Source: Acutalibacter muris (GTDB lineage: Bacteria > Bacillota > Clostridia > Oscillospirales > Acutalibacteraceae). From it: 64,000 nucleotides of DNA. The notes beneath the pieces are model-generated. The model saw nothing but the letters and a program-made list of their open reading frames with translations, made no database searches and was not told where the DNA came from. Made by a program: the position numbers and the translations under genes. Positions 1 through 11,933 of the stretch are shown in pieces (position 1 is the first letter of the stretch; each line of letters begins with the position of its first letter). Location of the stretch: the NCBI RefSeq assembly GCF_002201475.1, contig NZ_CP021422.1, forward strand, positions 1,674,001-1,738,000. Reading direction: 5' to 3'.

Positions 1-603
<603 letters not shown>

Positions 604-658
604 TTAGGATGCTCGGTGTGCCGGGCGGCCAGAGCCGGACCTTCGCACTTACCAATAT

Positions 659-687
659 ATTTTACCATTAAATTTGGCTTCTGTAAA
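659..687 (-). promoter_or_regulatory. Sigma-A promoter of nifJ
   Basis: On the reverse strand TTTACA (682-687) and TAAAAT (659-664) are separated by 17 bases. Transcription would start near 652, giving a leader of roughly 65 bases before the nifJ start. Confidence 0.75.
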
Positions 688-814
688 GGACAAAATCGCC
701 ATTTTGCGATTTTTTTGTGCCCAAAAAGAATCAGTGCAGGAGCGTCTGAGGGTAATCTGAACGCTACTTTCTCTATTAATAGGCCACCGATAGGGAGCAC
801 TTAACAAATGCGGC

Positions 815-844
815 TTGACAATCAGTCCATGCCTGCAGTATACT
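815..844 (+). promoter_or_regulatory. Sigma-A promoter of the GNAT gene
   Basis: TTGACA at 815-820 and TATACT at 839-844 with an 18-base spacer, about 70 bases upstream of the GNAT start at 918. Both hexamers are near consensus, so the broken gene still has an intact promoter. Confidence 0.7.
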
Positions 845-917
845 GTGAAAACTATTAAAAGTCAGCAATTTGGGATTAGAACCCGTACAAACGGATTAGT
901 TGAGAGAGGAATCTTGC

Positions 918-1419
918 ATGAATAAAGTAGAGCTTAAACTATATGAAAACGCCCACAAGGAAACTATGCTGGAGGATATTGCAGCTTTCTGGAGCACCCA
1001 TTACCAGACTGTTACTCCAGCTCAGGCGGCGGGCAATAATAGAAGAATGGACATCAGAGGGGCACGCACTGTACGCTATCTTTTCCAATGGTTTGGAGGT
1101 GGGTTTCCTTCATATGGGAAGTCGGGGCGATGCCTGTGACTGGCTGGAGGAGGTGTTTGTCCGGGAAGACTTCCGCAGACAAGGTATTGGGAGTACGGCC
1201 ATTGAGGCGGCTTGGGCTATGCTGCGGGAGAAGGGGCTGGAAACCATGTATCTGGAGGTAGTTCCTGCTAACGAAGGGGCTATCCGGCTTTACCATCGGC
1301 TGGGTTTCACCAATCTAAACACTCTGACGCTGAACCGTTCGGTAAAAGAGAAACGACAGTTGGGTACACAGAATATTGGTGGGCTGGAGTTTCGGACTTA
1401 TCGGCCCAATAATGGATAA
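918..1419 (+). pseudogene. GNAT-family N-acetyltransferase, interrupted by a frameshift
   Basis: Acetyl-CoA-dependent N-acetyltransferase of the GNAT superfamily, substrate unknown. The N-terminal part (MNKVELKLYENAHKETMLED... to TPAQAA) is read from ATG 918, which has AGAGAGGA seven bases upstream. The conserved remainder (EEWTSEGHALYAIFSNG, then the acetyl-CoA loop RRQGIGSTA and the NEGAIRLYHRLGF signature) lies in the next frame and runs to the stop at 1419. The switch falls around 1030-1045 and corresponds to one extra base (or two missing). Joined, the product would be about 165 residues, normal for the family. It is either a recent pseudogene or a sequence error. Confidence 0.85.
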
Positions 1420-1521
1420 TATCGATTTGTCAAGGGGGTTCATCTTTTGGGTGAATCCCTTTGATAAACCTTCTCTTTCATAGGTATAAGGTGTCTTCCA
1501 AAGCCTAAAACGACTTTATGA

Positions 1522-1550
1522 TTGACAATGCGGCCCCTTTACTGTAAAAT
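1522..1550 (+). promoter_or_regulatory. Sigma-A promoter of the CBS-domain membrane protein gene
   Basis: TTGACA at 1522-1527 and TAAAAT at 1545-1550 with a 17-base spacer, about 50 bases ahead of the start codon at 1601. A wobble-containing hairpin (about 1430-1468) lies further upstream, without a clear T tract. Confidence 0.75.
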
Positions 1551-1600
1551 AAGAAATAATTTACCGAATTTTCCTATTCAAGAAAGGAGTTTCCACAGCC

Positions 1601-2947
1601 ATGCCAGAAGACCCTGACGGTACTGCCGTCATACCGATTATACTGACCGTCATATTCATGCTCCTCTCTGCGCTCTACGCAGCGGGGGCCTCGGCGGTTT
1701 CCGCCCTGTCAGTTTCCCAGGTGAAGCGAGAGGCGGATTCCGGCGGGAGGAGGGCAAAGGCCCTATTGAAGATCATTGAGGCCCAGGAGACCGTGGTATC
1801 GCCTCTGCAATCGGGCCTGCTTCTCTGCGGGCTTCTGGGGCTCGCCTGCTGTATCACGGCCCTGCAGCGCCCTATAGCTTCGCTGTTCCCGGATACAATA
1901 GGGGCCGGGCTGCGCCTGGCCCTTGGCAGTCTGCTTGCCGCGCTGGGGTACATCGTTCTGTTTTTCCTGCTGTGCGACCTGCTGCCGAAGAAGGCCGCAA
2001 GGCACTGGGCCAAGAGCTTTGCATACGGCCACCATAAGTTTATAAAAAGGCTTTCCGGCGCGGCCATGCCCTTCCTTGCCGCAACCAAAGCCATAGTAAA
2101 CGGCATTTTGCGCCTGCTGCGCATAGACCCCCACAGCCTTGAGGACGCGGTCACCGAGGAGGAGATAATGCAGATGGTGGGCGAGGGCGAGGAAAAGGGC
2201 GTTATTGAGGAGACGGAGAAGGACATGATAGCCAATATCCTGGACTTCAACGACACCGCCGCCGGGGAAATAATGACCCACCGCACGGATATCGCTGCCG
2301 TTTCCGATGACTCGGACGTGACCCAGGTGGTGGCTCTGGCCCTGGAGCACGGCTGCTCCAGGGTGCCGGTGTATCACGAGGATATCGACTCTGTTGTGGG
2401 AATCTGTTACGTAAAGGATCTTCTTCCATATGTGGGGGTGACTCTGCCGAAGGCCGTTTCCGTTACCCGGCTTATGCGTCCCGCATACTTTATTCCTGAG
2501 ACTAAAAAGTGCAGCCAGCTCTTTACCGAGATGACCGAGCGCAAGGTACAGATAGCCATCGTAGTGGACGAGTACGGCGGGACAGCCGGGCTTATAACCC
2601 TTGAGGACCTGGTGGAGTCTATTGTGGGCAACATCCAGGACGAGTACGACAACGAGACGGAGGAGATACACCGGGTCAGCGAGACCGAGTTCACTGTGGA
2701 CGGCACCGCCTCTATCGATGAAATATCGGACCTGACGGAGACCGAGCTCCCCGAGGGCAATTACGATACTATTGGCGGCCTTGTCACTGAGATGCTTGGG
2801 TATATCCCAAAGGAGGGGGAACAGCCCCAGGTGGAGGTGGCGGGTCTCAGCATAAAAGTGCTGGAGGTCGAGGACAGGCGGCTCTACCGTCTGCTTATTA
2901 TTAAGCTGCCTCCCATAGACGAAGACGGTGAGAAGGAGGACGAATAG
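1601..2947 (+). CDS. CNNM/CorC (HlyC) family membrane protein with CBS pair
   Basis: A 448-residue integral membrane protein of the hemolysin C/CNNM family, members of which are linked to Mg2+/Co2+ homeostasis. The order is the usual one: an N-terminal DUF21 membrane domain with hydrophobic segments in roughly residues 6-160; a linker containing VTEEEIMQMVGEGEEKGVIEETEKDMI; a CBS pair (about residues 205-330, with the conserved DEYGGTAGLITLEDLVESIVG); and a C-terminal CorC_HlyC domain. AAAGGAG precedes ATG 1601. The downstream MATE gene starts two bases after this stop codon, so the two are probably cotranscribed. Function beyond the family level is inference. Confidence 0.88.
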   Translation: MPEDPDGTAVIPIILTVIFMLLSALYAAGASAVSALSVSQVKREADSGGRRAKALLKIIEAQETVVSPLQSGLLLCGLLGLACCITALQRPIASLFPDTIGAGLRLALGSLLAALGYIVLFFLLCDLLPKKAARHWAKSFAYGHHKFIKRLSGAAMPFLAATKAIVNGILRLLRIDPHSLEDAVTEEEIMQMVGEGEEKGVIEETEKDMIANILDFNDTAAGEIMTHRTDIAAVSDDSDVTQVVALALEHGCSRVPVYHEDIDSVVGICYVKDLLPYVGVTLPKAVSVTRLMRPAYFIPETKKCSQLFTEMTERKVQIAIVVDEYGGTAGLITLEDLVESIVGNIQDEYDNETEEIHRVSETEFTVDGTASIDEISDLTETELPEGNYDTIGGLVTEMLGYIPKEGEQPQVEVAGLSIKVLEVEDRRLYRLLIIKLPPIDEDGEKEDE

Positions 2948-2949
2948 CT

Positions 2950-4331
2950 ATGAAGGGCACGACAAAGGTTAAAAAGGAACAGGACTTGGGCTCTGATAAT
3001 ATAGGAAAGCTTATGTTTACCCTGGCTGTCCCGGCTATAACCGCCCAGCTGGTAAATTGCTCTATAATATCGTGGACCGCATATATATCGGACATATCCC
3101 TGAGATAGGCTCTGCGGCGCTCACAGGCGTGGGCATCTGTTTCCCGATAATCATGCTGATTATGGCTTTCAGCTCTCTTGTGGCCATGGGCGGCGCGCCC
3201 CAGGCGGCCATAGCCATGGGCCAGCAGAACAACGAGAAGGCCGAGCGTATACTGGGCAACTGTTTCACAAGCCTGCTTATAGTGGCGGCGGCGCTTACAG
3301 CGGTGTTTCTCATTTTCGGCGAGCCAATACTCAGAGCCTTTGGGGCCAGCGACAACACTATCGGCTATGCCAACGACTACCTACAGATATACGTGATAGG
3401 CACGGTGTTTGTCCAGATTGCTCTCGGCATGAATATGTTTATCACCACCCAGGGCTTTGCCAAGATAAGTATGCTCACCGTAGTTATCGGCGCGGCGCTG
3501 AACATAGCCTTTGACCCGGTGTTTATCTTTGTGTTCAACATGGGTGTGCGGGGAGCGGCCCTGGCAACTATCATATCTCAGGGGGTTTCGGCCGCGTGGG
3601 TGCTGAAATTCCTTACGGGGAGAAAGACTACCCTGCGCATCAGAAAGCGCGGTATGAGGATAAGGCCGAAGATCCTGCTGCCGGTGCTGGCTCTGGGCGT
3701 ATCGCCCTTTATCATGCAGAGTACCGAGAGCCTTTTGAGCGTGGTGCTGAACACCTCCCTGCTAAAGTACGGCGGGGACATCGCCGTGGGGGCCTATACT
3801 GTTATTGGCAGCGTTATGCAGATAGTCAACCTGCCTATGCAGGGCCTGTTTCAGGGGGCCCAGCCCATCACAAGCTTCAACTACGGCGCGCAGAACTTTG
3901 ACCGGGTGAAAAAATCTGTGCGGCTTCTTACCACCACGGCCGTTATATATGGCACTCTGTTCTGGCTGGCGCTGATGCTGGTGCCCCAGGTGTTTGTGGG
4001 GATGTTTACCGGCGATGCTGAGCTGACGGAAATGACCGTCTGGGCTATGCGTATATTTTTGGCGGGAGTCTTCGCCTTCGGGTTCCAGGGGGCCTTTCAG
4101 AACTCCTTTCTGGCCCTGGGCCAGGCCAAGGTGTCCCTGCTGCTGGCGCTGCTTAGAAAGATAGTGCTTTTGATACCCCTTATCTTTGTAATGCCGCTGT
4201 TTTTTGAGAACAAGCTGTTCGGTGTGTTTATAGCCGAGCCCATTGCGGATATCACCGCCGCCCTTGTCACGACGATCTCCTTCCTCACATGGGCCCGCAG
4301 GAATCTGAATAGGCCTAAGGCAGAAATATAA
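2950..4331 (+). pseudogene. MATE-family efflux transporter with a single-base frameshift
   Basis: Multidrug/Na+ antiporter of the MATE family, 12 membrane segments expected, about 460 residues if repaired. Translation should start at ATG 2950, which has AAGGAGG nine bases upstream inside the previous gene, and reads MKGTTKVKKEQDLGSDNIGKL... up to AQLVN. The family's conserved continuation LLYNIVDRIYIGH is then found one frame over, from 3057. One T is missing in the run at 3057-3058: restoring it gives LVNLLYNIVDR. From 3057 to 4331 the frame is open and shows normal MATE sequence in both halves. Either a fresh inactivating indel in a short homopolymer or a sequencing error. Confidence 0.88.
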
Positions 4332-4379
4332 TATCAAAATGATATCAAACAAAAATCTTTCATATATCTTACGATTTTG

Positions 4380-4406
4380 TAAGGGCTCTTGCCTAGGGCC
4401 CTTTTA
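4380..4406 (+). terminator. Probable terminator after the MATE gene
   Basis: AAGGGC and GCCCTT form a six-base-pair stem around an 11-base loop, followed by TTT. The promoter of the next operon overlaps it. Confidence 0.5.
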
Positions 4407-4418
4407 CTGTGCTAAAAT
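4389..4418 (+). promoter_or_regulatory. Promoter of the ABC transporter pair
   Basis: TTGCCT (4389-4394) and an extended minus-10 TGC-TAAAAT (hexamer 4413-4418), spacer 18. It lies about 40 bases ahead of the ATPase start at 4460. Confidence 0.5.
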
Positions 4419-4459
4419 ATATGGCTGTAAGCTTGCGAATAAGAGAAAGGGGTTTATTT

Positions 4460-5155
4460 ATGCTGTCAATTAGCGGAGTCACAAAAAGGTACGGCAAGAC
4501 CGTTGCCAACGACAATATCAGCTTTGCCGTTGGCGACGGGCAGATAGGGATACTTATGGGACCAAACGGCGCGGGAAAGTCCACCATCATCAAGTGCATA
4601 ACCGGCCTTCTGCGCTTTACCGGGCGCATAGAAATAAACGGCGCGCTCAATAATACGGTCGAGGCCAAGCGCCAGCTGGGCTATATCCCGGAGATGCCCG
4701 CCGTGTACGACTTGCTTACCGTGTCCGAGCACCTGGAGTTCATACGCCGGGCATATAAGGTGCAGGACGAGGCCTACTCACAGCAGCTTCTGGAGCGCCT
4801 GGAGCTCTGGGATAAGAAGGATAAGCTGGGCAAAGAGCTTTCAAAAGGTATGCAGCAGAAGCTCTCTATCTGCTGCGCTTTGTGCCATAGGCCCAGGGTC
4901 GCCGTTTTCGACGAGCCGTTGGTGGGCCTTGATCCCCACGCCATCAAGGAGTTGAAGAATATCTTTAGGGAACTGAAGTCGGACGGCGTATCTGTGCTCA
5001 TAAGCACCCACATGATAGACAGCGTCGAGGACTACTGGGACGTGGCGAACATCATGATGAACGGCCGGTTTGCCGCCACCATGCTCAACGACGGCAGCGA
5101 GGGTGAGAGTCTTGAGGACCTGTTCTTCCAGATAACAGAGGGGGGAGCAAAATGA
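4460..5155 (+). CDS. ABC transporter ATP-binding protein
   Basis: A 231-residue ATPase subunit of an ABC exporter. Walker A is GPNGAGKST near residue 36, the Q-loop region is GYIPE, the signature is LSKGMQQK (a variant of LSGGQ), Walker B is VAVFDEP followed by the D-loop VGLDPHA, and the switch histidine is in STHMID. I chose ATG 4460 (MLSISGVTKRYG, AGAAAGG upstream) over upstream in-frame codons. The stop overlaps the permease start by four bases (ATGA), implying translational coupling. Such ATPases serve drug, lantibiotic or peptide export or Gram-positive membrane processes; the substrate is unknown. Confidence 0.92.
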   Translation: MLSISGVTKRYGKTVANDNISFAVGDGQIGILMGPNGAGKSTIIKCITGLLRFTGRIEINGALNNTVEAKRQLGYIPEMPAVYDLLTVSEHLEFIRRAYKVQDEAYSQQLLERLELWDKKDKLGKELSKGMQQKLSICCALCHRPRVAVFDEPLVGLDPHAIKELKNIFRELKSDGVSVLISTHMIDSVEDYWDVANIMMNGRFAATMLNDGSEGESLEDLFFQITEGGAK

Positions 5156-6789
5156 GAAGCCCGCTGGTATACCTGACACTAGTTAAGCTGAAAAACCAGC
5201 TAAAGGAGGCTGTGAAGCATCCGGCAAAGCTGTTCTATGTGGTGTTCCTGGCCGCTATGCTCCTGCTTACCGCCATAGGAGGGCGGGACACGGAGATGGA
5301 GCTCCGCCCGCTCTCTGAACTGACGGCCATAATGGTACTGTTCTACAGCCTGATGTTCCTGATGACCTTTATCAACGGACTGAACGGCGGGGCGGGGAAT
5401 TATCCCATGTTCACCCTGTCCGACGTGAGTATGCTGTTCCCGTCGCCCTTAAAGCCAAATAAGGTCCTGTTCTATGGCCTGACCCGGCAGCTGGGTCTGT
5501 CGCTTCTACTGGGTTTCTTCCTGCTGTTCCAATACAGTTGGATGCACGCGGCATACGGCGTTGGATATTTGCACCTGGTGCTGATAGTGTTGGGATATGC
5601 TCTCTGCCTGTTCCTTGGACAGATCTGCGCCATGGCGGCATATACCCGCACCAGCGGCAACGACAGCGCCCGGCGCGTGGTGAGATATCTTGTCTATGGC
5701 ATAACCGTGGCTTTCGTGGCAGGGCTGATTTATAGCTGCATGCCGAAGATAACAGTTGGCGCAAATTCGGAGGAGATGCTTTCCTTTGCCCTGTACGGCG
5801 CTCTTGATGCGGGGGCGGAATTCCTCTCCGCTATAGGCGTTTTCTTCCCGGTGTCCGGCTGGGCGGCAGGGCTCATCGGCGGCGTATTTACCGGTGAGTA
5901 CATAACAGCGGGCATATGCGCCCTGCTGATGCTGGCGGCCTTTGCCATAGCGCTGCTGTTGGTGATAAAGAATAAGAACAACTACTATGAGGACGTGCTG
6001 CAAACCGCCGAGGTGGCTCAGTCCGCCATTACCGCCAAGAAGGAGGGCCAGCCCGCCGAGGTGACCCCCAAGAAGGTGCGCGTGGGCAAGACCGGCCTTG
6101 ATAAGGGCAGCGGCTCCAGCGCCATGTTCTATAAGCACCTTTTGGAGAACCGGCGCTCCGGGGTGTTCATGTTCTCCAAGATGACCCTGATCTTTATGGG
6201 CATCACCATAGGCTGCGCTGTCATGTACAGCTTCATATTTTCTGACGAGGGTGACAGCACCGCCGCCTTTGTGGCCGTGTTCACCATGAGCACTTATATG
6301 CAGATGTTCTCTGAGAGCATGGGCCGGTTCAGCTGGGAGATATCGAAGCCCTATATCTATCTTATCCCGGAGCCGCCCTTTAAGAAGCTGCTCTGGGCCA
6401 CGGCGGAGACTCTGCTGGCCGACTGCGTAGAGGCGGTATTCCTGTTTGTACCCATCGGGCTTATCCTAAATATCGGCCCCATTGAAACTGTCCTCTGCAT
6501 AATTGCACGGATATCCTTCGCGCTGCTGTTCACCTCGGGCAATATGCTGGTGGAGAGGGTATTCGGCACAGTGCGCTCCAAGGGCCTGATACTGTTCTTC
6601 TACATCATTTCGCTGATGATACTGGCGGCGCCGGGGATCGTGCTGGGCGTGCTGCTGCTGAGCCTGGAGCTTCTGCCGGGGTTTATCGGTATGCTGCTGG
6701 GCATTATAGCCGCCAACGTGCCCGTTGCGCTGCTGGTAATGTTCCTTTGCCGCAACGTGCTCCAGTATACGGAGATAAACGGAAGGTAA
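5152..6789 (+). CDS. ABC exporter membrane protein
   Basis: A 545-residue polytopic membrane protein that starts inside the stop of the ATPase gene (ATGA overlap). Hydrophobic segments occur in two groups (about residues 28-275 and 345-540) separated by a charged cytoplasmic stretch rich in K/E/P around residues 290-330. It resembles the large permease partners of two-gene ABC exporters in Firmicutes. The tight coupling strongly implies it forms one transporter with the preceding ATPase. No substrate can be assigned. Confidence 0.82.
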   Translation: MRSPLVYLTLVKLKNQLKEAVKHPAKLFYVVFLAAMLLLTAIGGRDTEMELRPLSELTAIMVLFYSLMFLMTFINGLNGGAGNYPMFTLSDVSMLFPSPLKPNKVLFYGLTRQLGLSLLLGFFLLFQYSWMHAAYGVGYLHLVLIVLGYALCLFLGQICAMAAYTRTSGNDSARRVVRYLVYGITVAFVAGLIYSCMPKITVGANSEEMLSFALYGALDAGAEFLSAIGVFFPVSGWAAGLIGGVFTGEYITAGICALLMLAAFAIALLLVIKNKNNYYEDVLQTAEVAQSAITAKKEGQPAEVTPKKVRVGKTGLDKGSGSSAMFYKHLLENRRSGVFMFSKMTLIFMGITIGCAVMYSFIFSDEGDSTAAFVAVFTMSTYMQMFSESMGRFSWEISKPYIYLIPEPPFKKLLWATAETLLADCVEAVFLFVPIGLILNIGPIETVLCIIARISFALLFTSGNMLVERVFGTVRSKGLILFFYIISLMILAAPGIVLGVLLLSLELLPGFIGMLLGIIAANVPVALLVMFLCRNVLQYTEINGR

Positions 6790-6811
6790 GATATAACGGA
6801 GGAGGGGTTCT

Positions 6812-8071
6812 ATGTTTGAAAATGAGGAGAGCCGGGAGCGGGCGCTGCTGGTGTCCCTGGACACTGGGGAATACGATGCTGAAACCTCTTTAGCAGAGCT
6901 CTGCGAGCTTGTGGAGAGCGCCGGCGCGGACCCGGCCTTTACCCTTATGCAGAAGCGCCCTGCGCCGGACGCGGCCACCTGTATTGGCTCGGGCATGGCA
7001 CAGGAGGCGGCGGAGCTGATAGAGCGGGAGGGACTGGACCTGTGCATATTTGACCGGGAACTGAGCCCCACCCAGATACGGAACTTAGAGGAGCTTTTCG
7101 GCGTTAGGGTAATTGACCGCACCATGCTTATACTGGATATCTTCGCCCAGCGGGCAAAGAGCCGGGAGGGCAAGCTCCAGGTGGAGCTTGCCCAGCTTCG
7201 CTATATGCTGCCAAGGCTCACGGGCCGGGGCACTGCCCTCTCAAGGCTGGGCGGCGGCATCGGCACCAGGGGCCCCGGCGAGACAAAGCTTGAGACGGAC
7301 CGGCGGCATATCCGGCGAAGGATAGGGAGCCTGAAGGAGCAGTTGGAGGAGGCCGAAGCCGCCCGGGCGGTAACAGGAAAGCGCAGGAGGAAGAACTCGG
7401 TGATCTCTGTGGCTCTGGTGGGCTATACAAACGCCGGCAAGAGTACGCTTATGAACCGTCTGACCCAGGCGGGGGTATTGGCCGAGGATAAGCTGTTTGC
7501 CACCCTTGACCCGACCGCCAGGGCCTTAAAGCTGCCCTGCGGGAAGACGGTCATGCTGATAGATACTGTCGGCCTTATACGGAGACTGCCGCATCATCTG
7601 GTCGAGGCCTTCAAGTCCACCCTTGAGCAGGCGGCCACGGCTGATATACTTTTGAATATCTGCGACGCGTCAAGCGATGAAGCCCGGGAGCACCTACAGG
7701 TGACAGAGGAACTGCTCCAGAGCCTTGGCTCAGGGGAGCGCCCGGTGATACCTGTGCTCAATAAATGGGACGCGGTTGGGGACGAGGAGCTGGCCCCGCG
7801 CCTGCCGGGGGCGGTGCGCATCAGCGCGCTGAACGGCGAGGGGATTGACCGGCTGCTGGAAGCGGTGGAGGAGAACCTGCCCGAGAAAACCTTTGACGTA
7901 GAGCTGCTGCTGCCCTTTGCAAAGAGCGGCCTTGCCGCAAGGCTCCGGGACGAGGGCGCACTGCTTAGCGAGGAATATGTAGAGGAGGGACTGAGAATTA
8001 CTGCCAGGGTTGATGGGCGGCTCTACGGCCTTGTAAAGGAGTATGACCTCAACCCAAGAGAGGAGGAGTGA
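6812..8071 (+). CDS. hflX: GTPase HflX
   Basis: A 419-residue ribosome-associated GTPase that, in characterised bacteria, splits stalled or hibernating 70S ribosomes. The N-terminal HflX domain carries IGSGMAQE, then the glycine-rich linker SRLGGGIGTRGPGETKLE, followed by a coiled region and the G domain with GYTNAGKST (P-loop near residue 204), DTVGLIRRLPHHLVEAF (G3 and switch) and NKWD (G4). GGAGGAGG precedes ATG 6812. It sits 22 bases after the exporter gene and just before a small uncharacterised gene. Assignment is firm. Confidence 0.95.
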   Translation: MFENEESRERALLVSLDTGEYDAETSLAELCELVESAGADPAFTLMQKRPAPDAATCIGSGMAQEAAELIEREGLDLCIFDRELSPTQIRNLEELFGVRVIDRTMLILDIFAQRAKSREGKLQVELAQLRYMLPRLTGRGTALSRLGGGIGTRGPGETKLETDRRHIRRRIGSLKEQLEEAEAARAVTGKRRRKNSVISVALVGYTNAGKSTLMNRLTQAGVLAEDKLFATLDPTARALKLPCGKTVMLIDTVGLIRRLPHHLVEAFKSTLEQAATADILLNICDASSDEAREHLQVTEELLQSLGSGERPVIPVLNKWDAVGDEELAPRLPGAVRISALNGEGIDRLLEAVEENLPEKTFDVELLLPFAKSGLAARLRDEGALLSEEYVEEGLRITARVDGRLYGLVKEYDLNPREEE

Positions 8072-8073
8072 GT

Positions 8074-8643
8074 ATGTTTTACCATGCAAGCCCTACGCAC
8101 TGTATTGAGGTGCTGGAGCCGAGAGTTTCTAATCATGGAAAGCCGCTGGTATATCTGTCGAAAAAGAGGGAGAACGTGCTGCCGTACCTTTCCAACGCTG
8201 TGGAAAAGTATTGCAGAGAGACCGGCTTTCCCCATGAGGGGCCCTGGTATAAGTGGGGCAGCTACGGCTTTTTTGAGGGAAAGCTGCGCATTGACGAATA
8301 CTGGCCGAACGCACTTGAGGAGACCTATAAGGGAGTATCCGGCTATATCTACGCCGCCGAGACCGTGCCCGGGCGGGAGGAGCTGAAGGGCATCCCGGAC
8401 GCTGTGATAACCTCAGAGCCGGTACCGGTCACCGGCTGCGAGTACGTGCCGGACGCATACGAAGCCCTCCTTATCGCGGCGGAGCTGGGACAGATATTTA
8501 TACGCCGCTATGAGCAGCTGCCGGAGAAAATGCTGGCATGGATAGAAAGCTCTATCAAGCAGCAGTATGAGGCGGCGGATATCCCCACATACAAGCATTT
8601 TCTAAAGGGCAAGTTTCCCGAAATTACCGCCAGACTTGAATAA
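8074..8643 (+). CDS. Uncharacterised protein of 189 residues
   Basis: I do not recognise a characterised family. The start at ATG 8074 has AGGAGG seven bases upstream; a GTG two codons earlier is possible. The product is soluble with no signal peptide or membrane segment, rich in aromatic residues (FYHASPTHCIEVLEP near the N-terminus, WYKWGSYGFFEG mid-protein). The opening resembles small domains in which a FYHAS stretch precedes a statement of the residue's address, seen in some ADP-ribosyltransferase-like folds, but that is a weak impression. It follows hflX closely and ends at a strong hairpin. Confidence 0.75.
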   Translation: MFYHASPTHCIEVLEPRVSNHGKPLVYLSKKRENVLPYLSNAVEKYCRETGFPHEGPWYKWGSYGFFEGKLRIDEYWPNALEETYKGVSGYIYAAETVPGREELKGIPDAVITSEPVPVTGCEYVPDAYEALLIAAELGQIFIRRYEQLPEKMLAWIESSIKQQYEAADIPTYKHFLKGKFPEITARLE

Positions 8644-8655
8644 ATGTATGACAAA

Positions 8656-8696
8656 AGGTCCAAAATGTATAATTATTCATTTTGGACCTTGATTTT
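8656..8696 (+). terminator. Terminator hairpin after the uncharacterised gene
   Basis: AAGGTCCAAAATG pairs perfectly with CATTTTGGACCTT (13 bp) around an AT-rich loop, followed by GATTTTT. The same palindrome contains an ARG-box-like sequence, see the separate entry. Confidence 0.8.
8664..8681. promoter_or_regulatory. Candidate ARG box (ArgR/AhrC operator) upstream of argG
   Basis: The 18 bases AATGTATAATTATTCATT match the ARG-box pattern TNTGNATWWWWATNCANA at every defined position except the two ends. A weaker match lies at 8706-8723, 42 bp away (about four helical turns) and over the minus-10 element. Arginine operons are normally repressed by ArgR bound to paired boxes. No argR gene is in the window, so binding is inference. 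Confidence 0.55.
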
Positions 8697-8715
8697 TGGG
8701 ATTTTAGTGTATAAT
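8689..8715 (+). promoter_or_regulatory. Promoter of the arginine operon
   Basis: TATAAT at 8710-8715 is a perfect minus-10. The best minus-35 is TTGATT at 8689-8694 with a short 15-base spacer, so the minus-35 is weak or misplaced. It lies 40 bases before the argG start. Confidence 0.55.
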
Positions 8716-8754
8716 GATGTATGAAAGAAAACATAGAGGGAAGGAATGTCCGTT

Positions 8755-9981
<1,227 letters not shown>

Positions 9982-9996
9982 GGGGAGGCCTCCTAG

Positions 9997-10545
9997 ATGG
10001 AGCTGATAGATATATACGATAAAGACGGCAATAAGGCCGGCGCCGTTCGCGACAAAGAAGCGCCCCTTGGGCCGGGGGAGTACCGTATGGCTGTGGGTAT
10101 GTGGATAGTGGACAGGGGCGGCAGGATATTCCTCACCCGCCGGAGCATGGAAAAGAAGTACGCCCCCGGCAAGTGGGAGAACCCCGCCGGTCACGTGCAG
10201 GCGGGCGAGGACCCGGTCCACGCCGTTATTCGGGAGCTCTTTGAGGAGACCGGCCTCACTGTCCAGGAGGAGCAGATAACTCTCCTTGGCCGCTCCTGCA
10301 CTTGGCCGTACATCGGCCGGGACTTCGGGGTGCGCATGGACGTAGACTTGAACGATGTGCGTTTCCAGAAAGGCGAGACCTGCGACGCCAAATGGGTGAC
10401 CTTTGAGGAGTTCGCCGAAATGGCCCGGGCGGGGGAGTTTGCACCCTCCCTTACGGACCATATGCGGGACTATAGAGATGCGTTTCTGGACTTCACCGAA
10501 CACCCGGGCAGTACGGCTCTTGACTTCTTGACAGCGGAGGAATAA
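9997..10545 (+). CDS. Nudix hydrolase within the arginine operon
   Basis: A 182-residue Nudix protein, hydrolysing a nucleoside diphosphate linked to another moiety; substrate unknown. The Nudix box is complete: G-x5-E-x7-REL-x-EE-x-GL at about residues 65-87 (GHVQAGED through RELFEETGL). The N-terminal portion (ELIDIYDKDGNKAG) resembles the isopentenyl-diphosphate isomerase-like/YfcD type of Nudix proteins. It sits between argG and argH with a two-base gap to argH, so it is cotranscribed with arginine genes though no known arginine step needs it. Confidence 0.88.
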   Translation: MELIDIYDKDGNKAGAVRDKEAPLGPGEYRMAVGMWIVDRGGRIFLTRRSMEKKYAPGKWENPAGHVQAGEDPVHAVIRELFEETGLTVQEEQITLLGRSCTWPYIGRDFGVRMDVDLNDVRFQKGETCDAKWVTFEEFAEMARAGEFAPSLTDHMRDYRDAFLDFTEHPGSTALDFLTAEE

Positions 10546-10547
10546 AA

Positions 10548-11932
<1,385 letters not shown>

Positions 11933-11933
<1 letters not shown>

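Noticed and set aside
1763-2671. A 302-codon reverse frame inside the CBS-domain protein gene
   Set aside because: Shadow frame in GC-rich coding DNA; no motif, and the forward gene is firmly supported.
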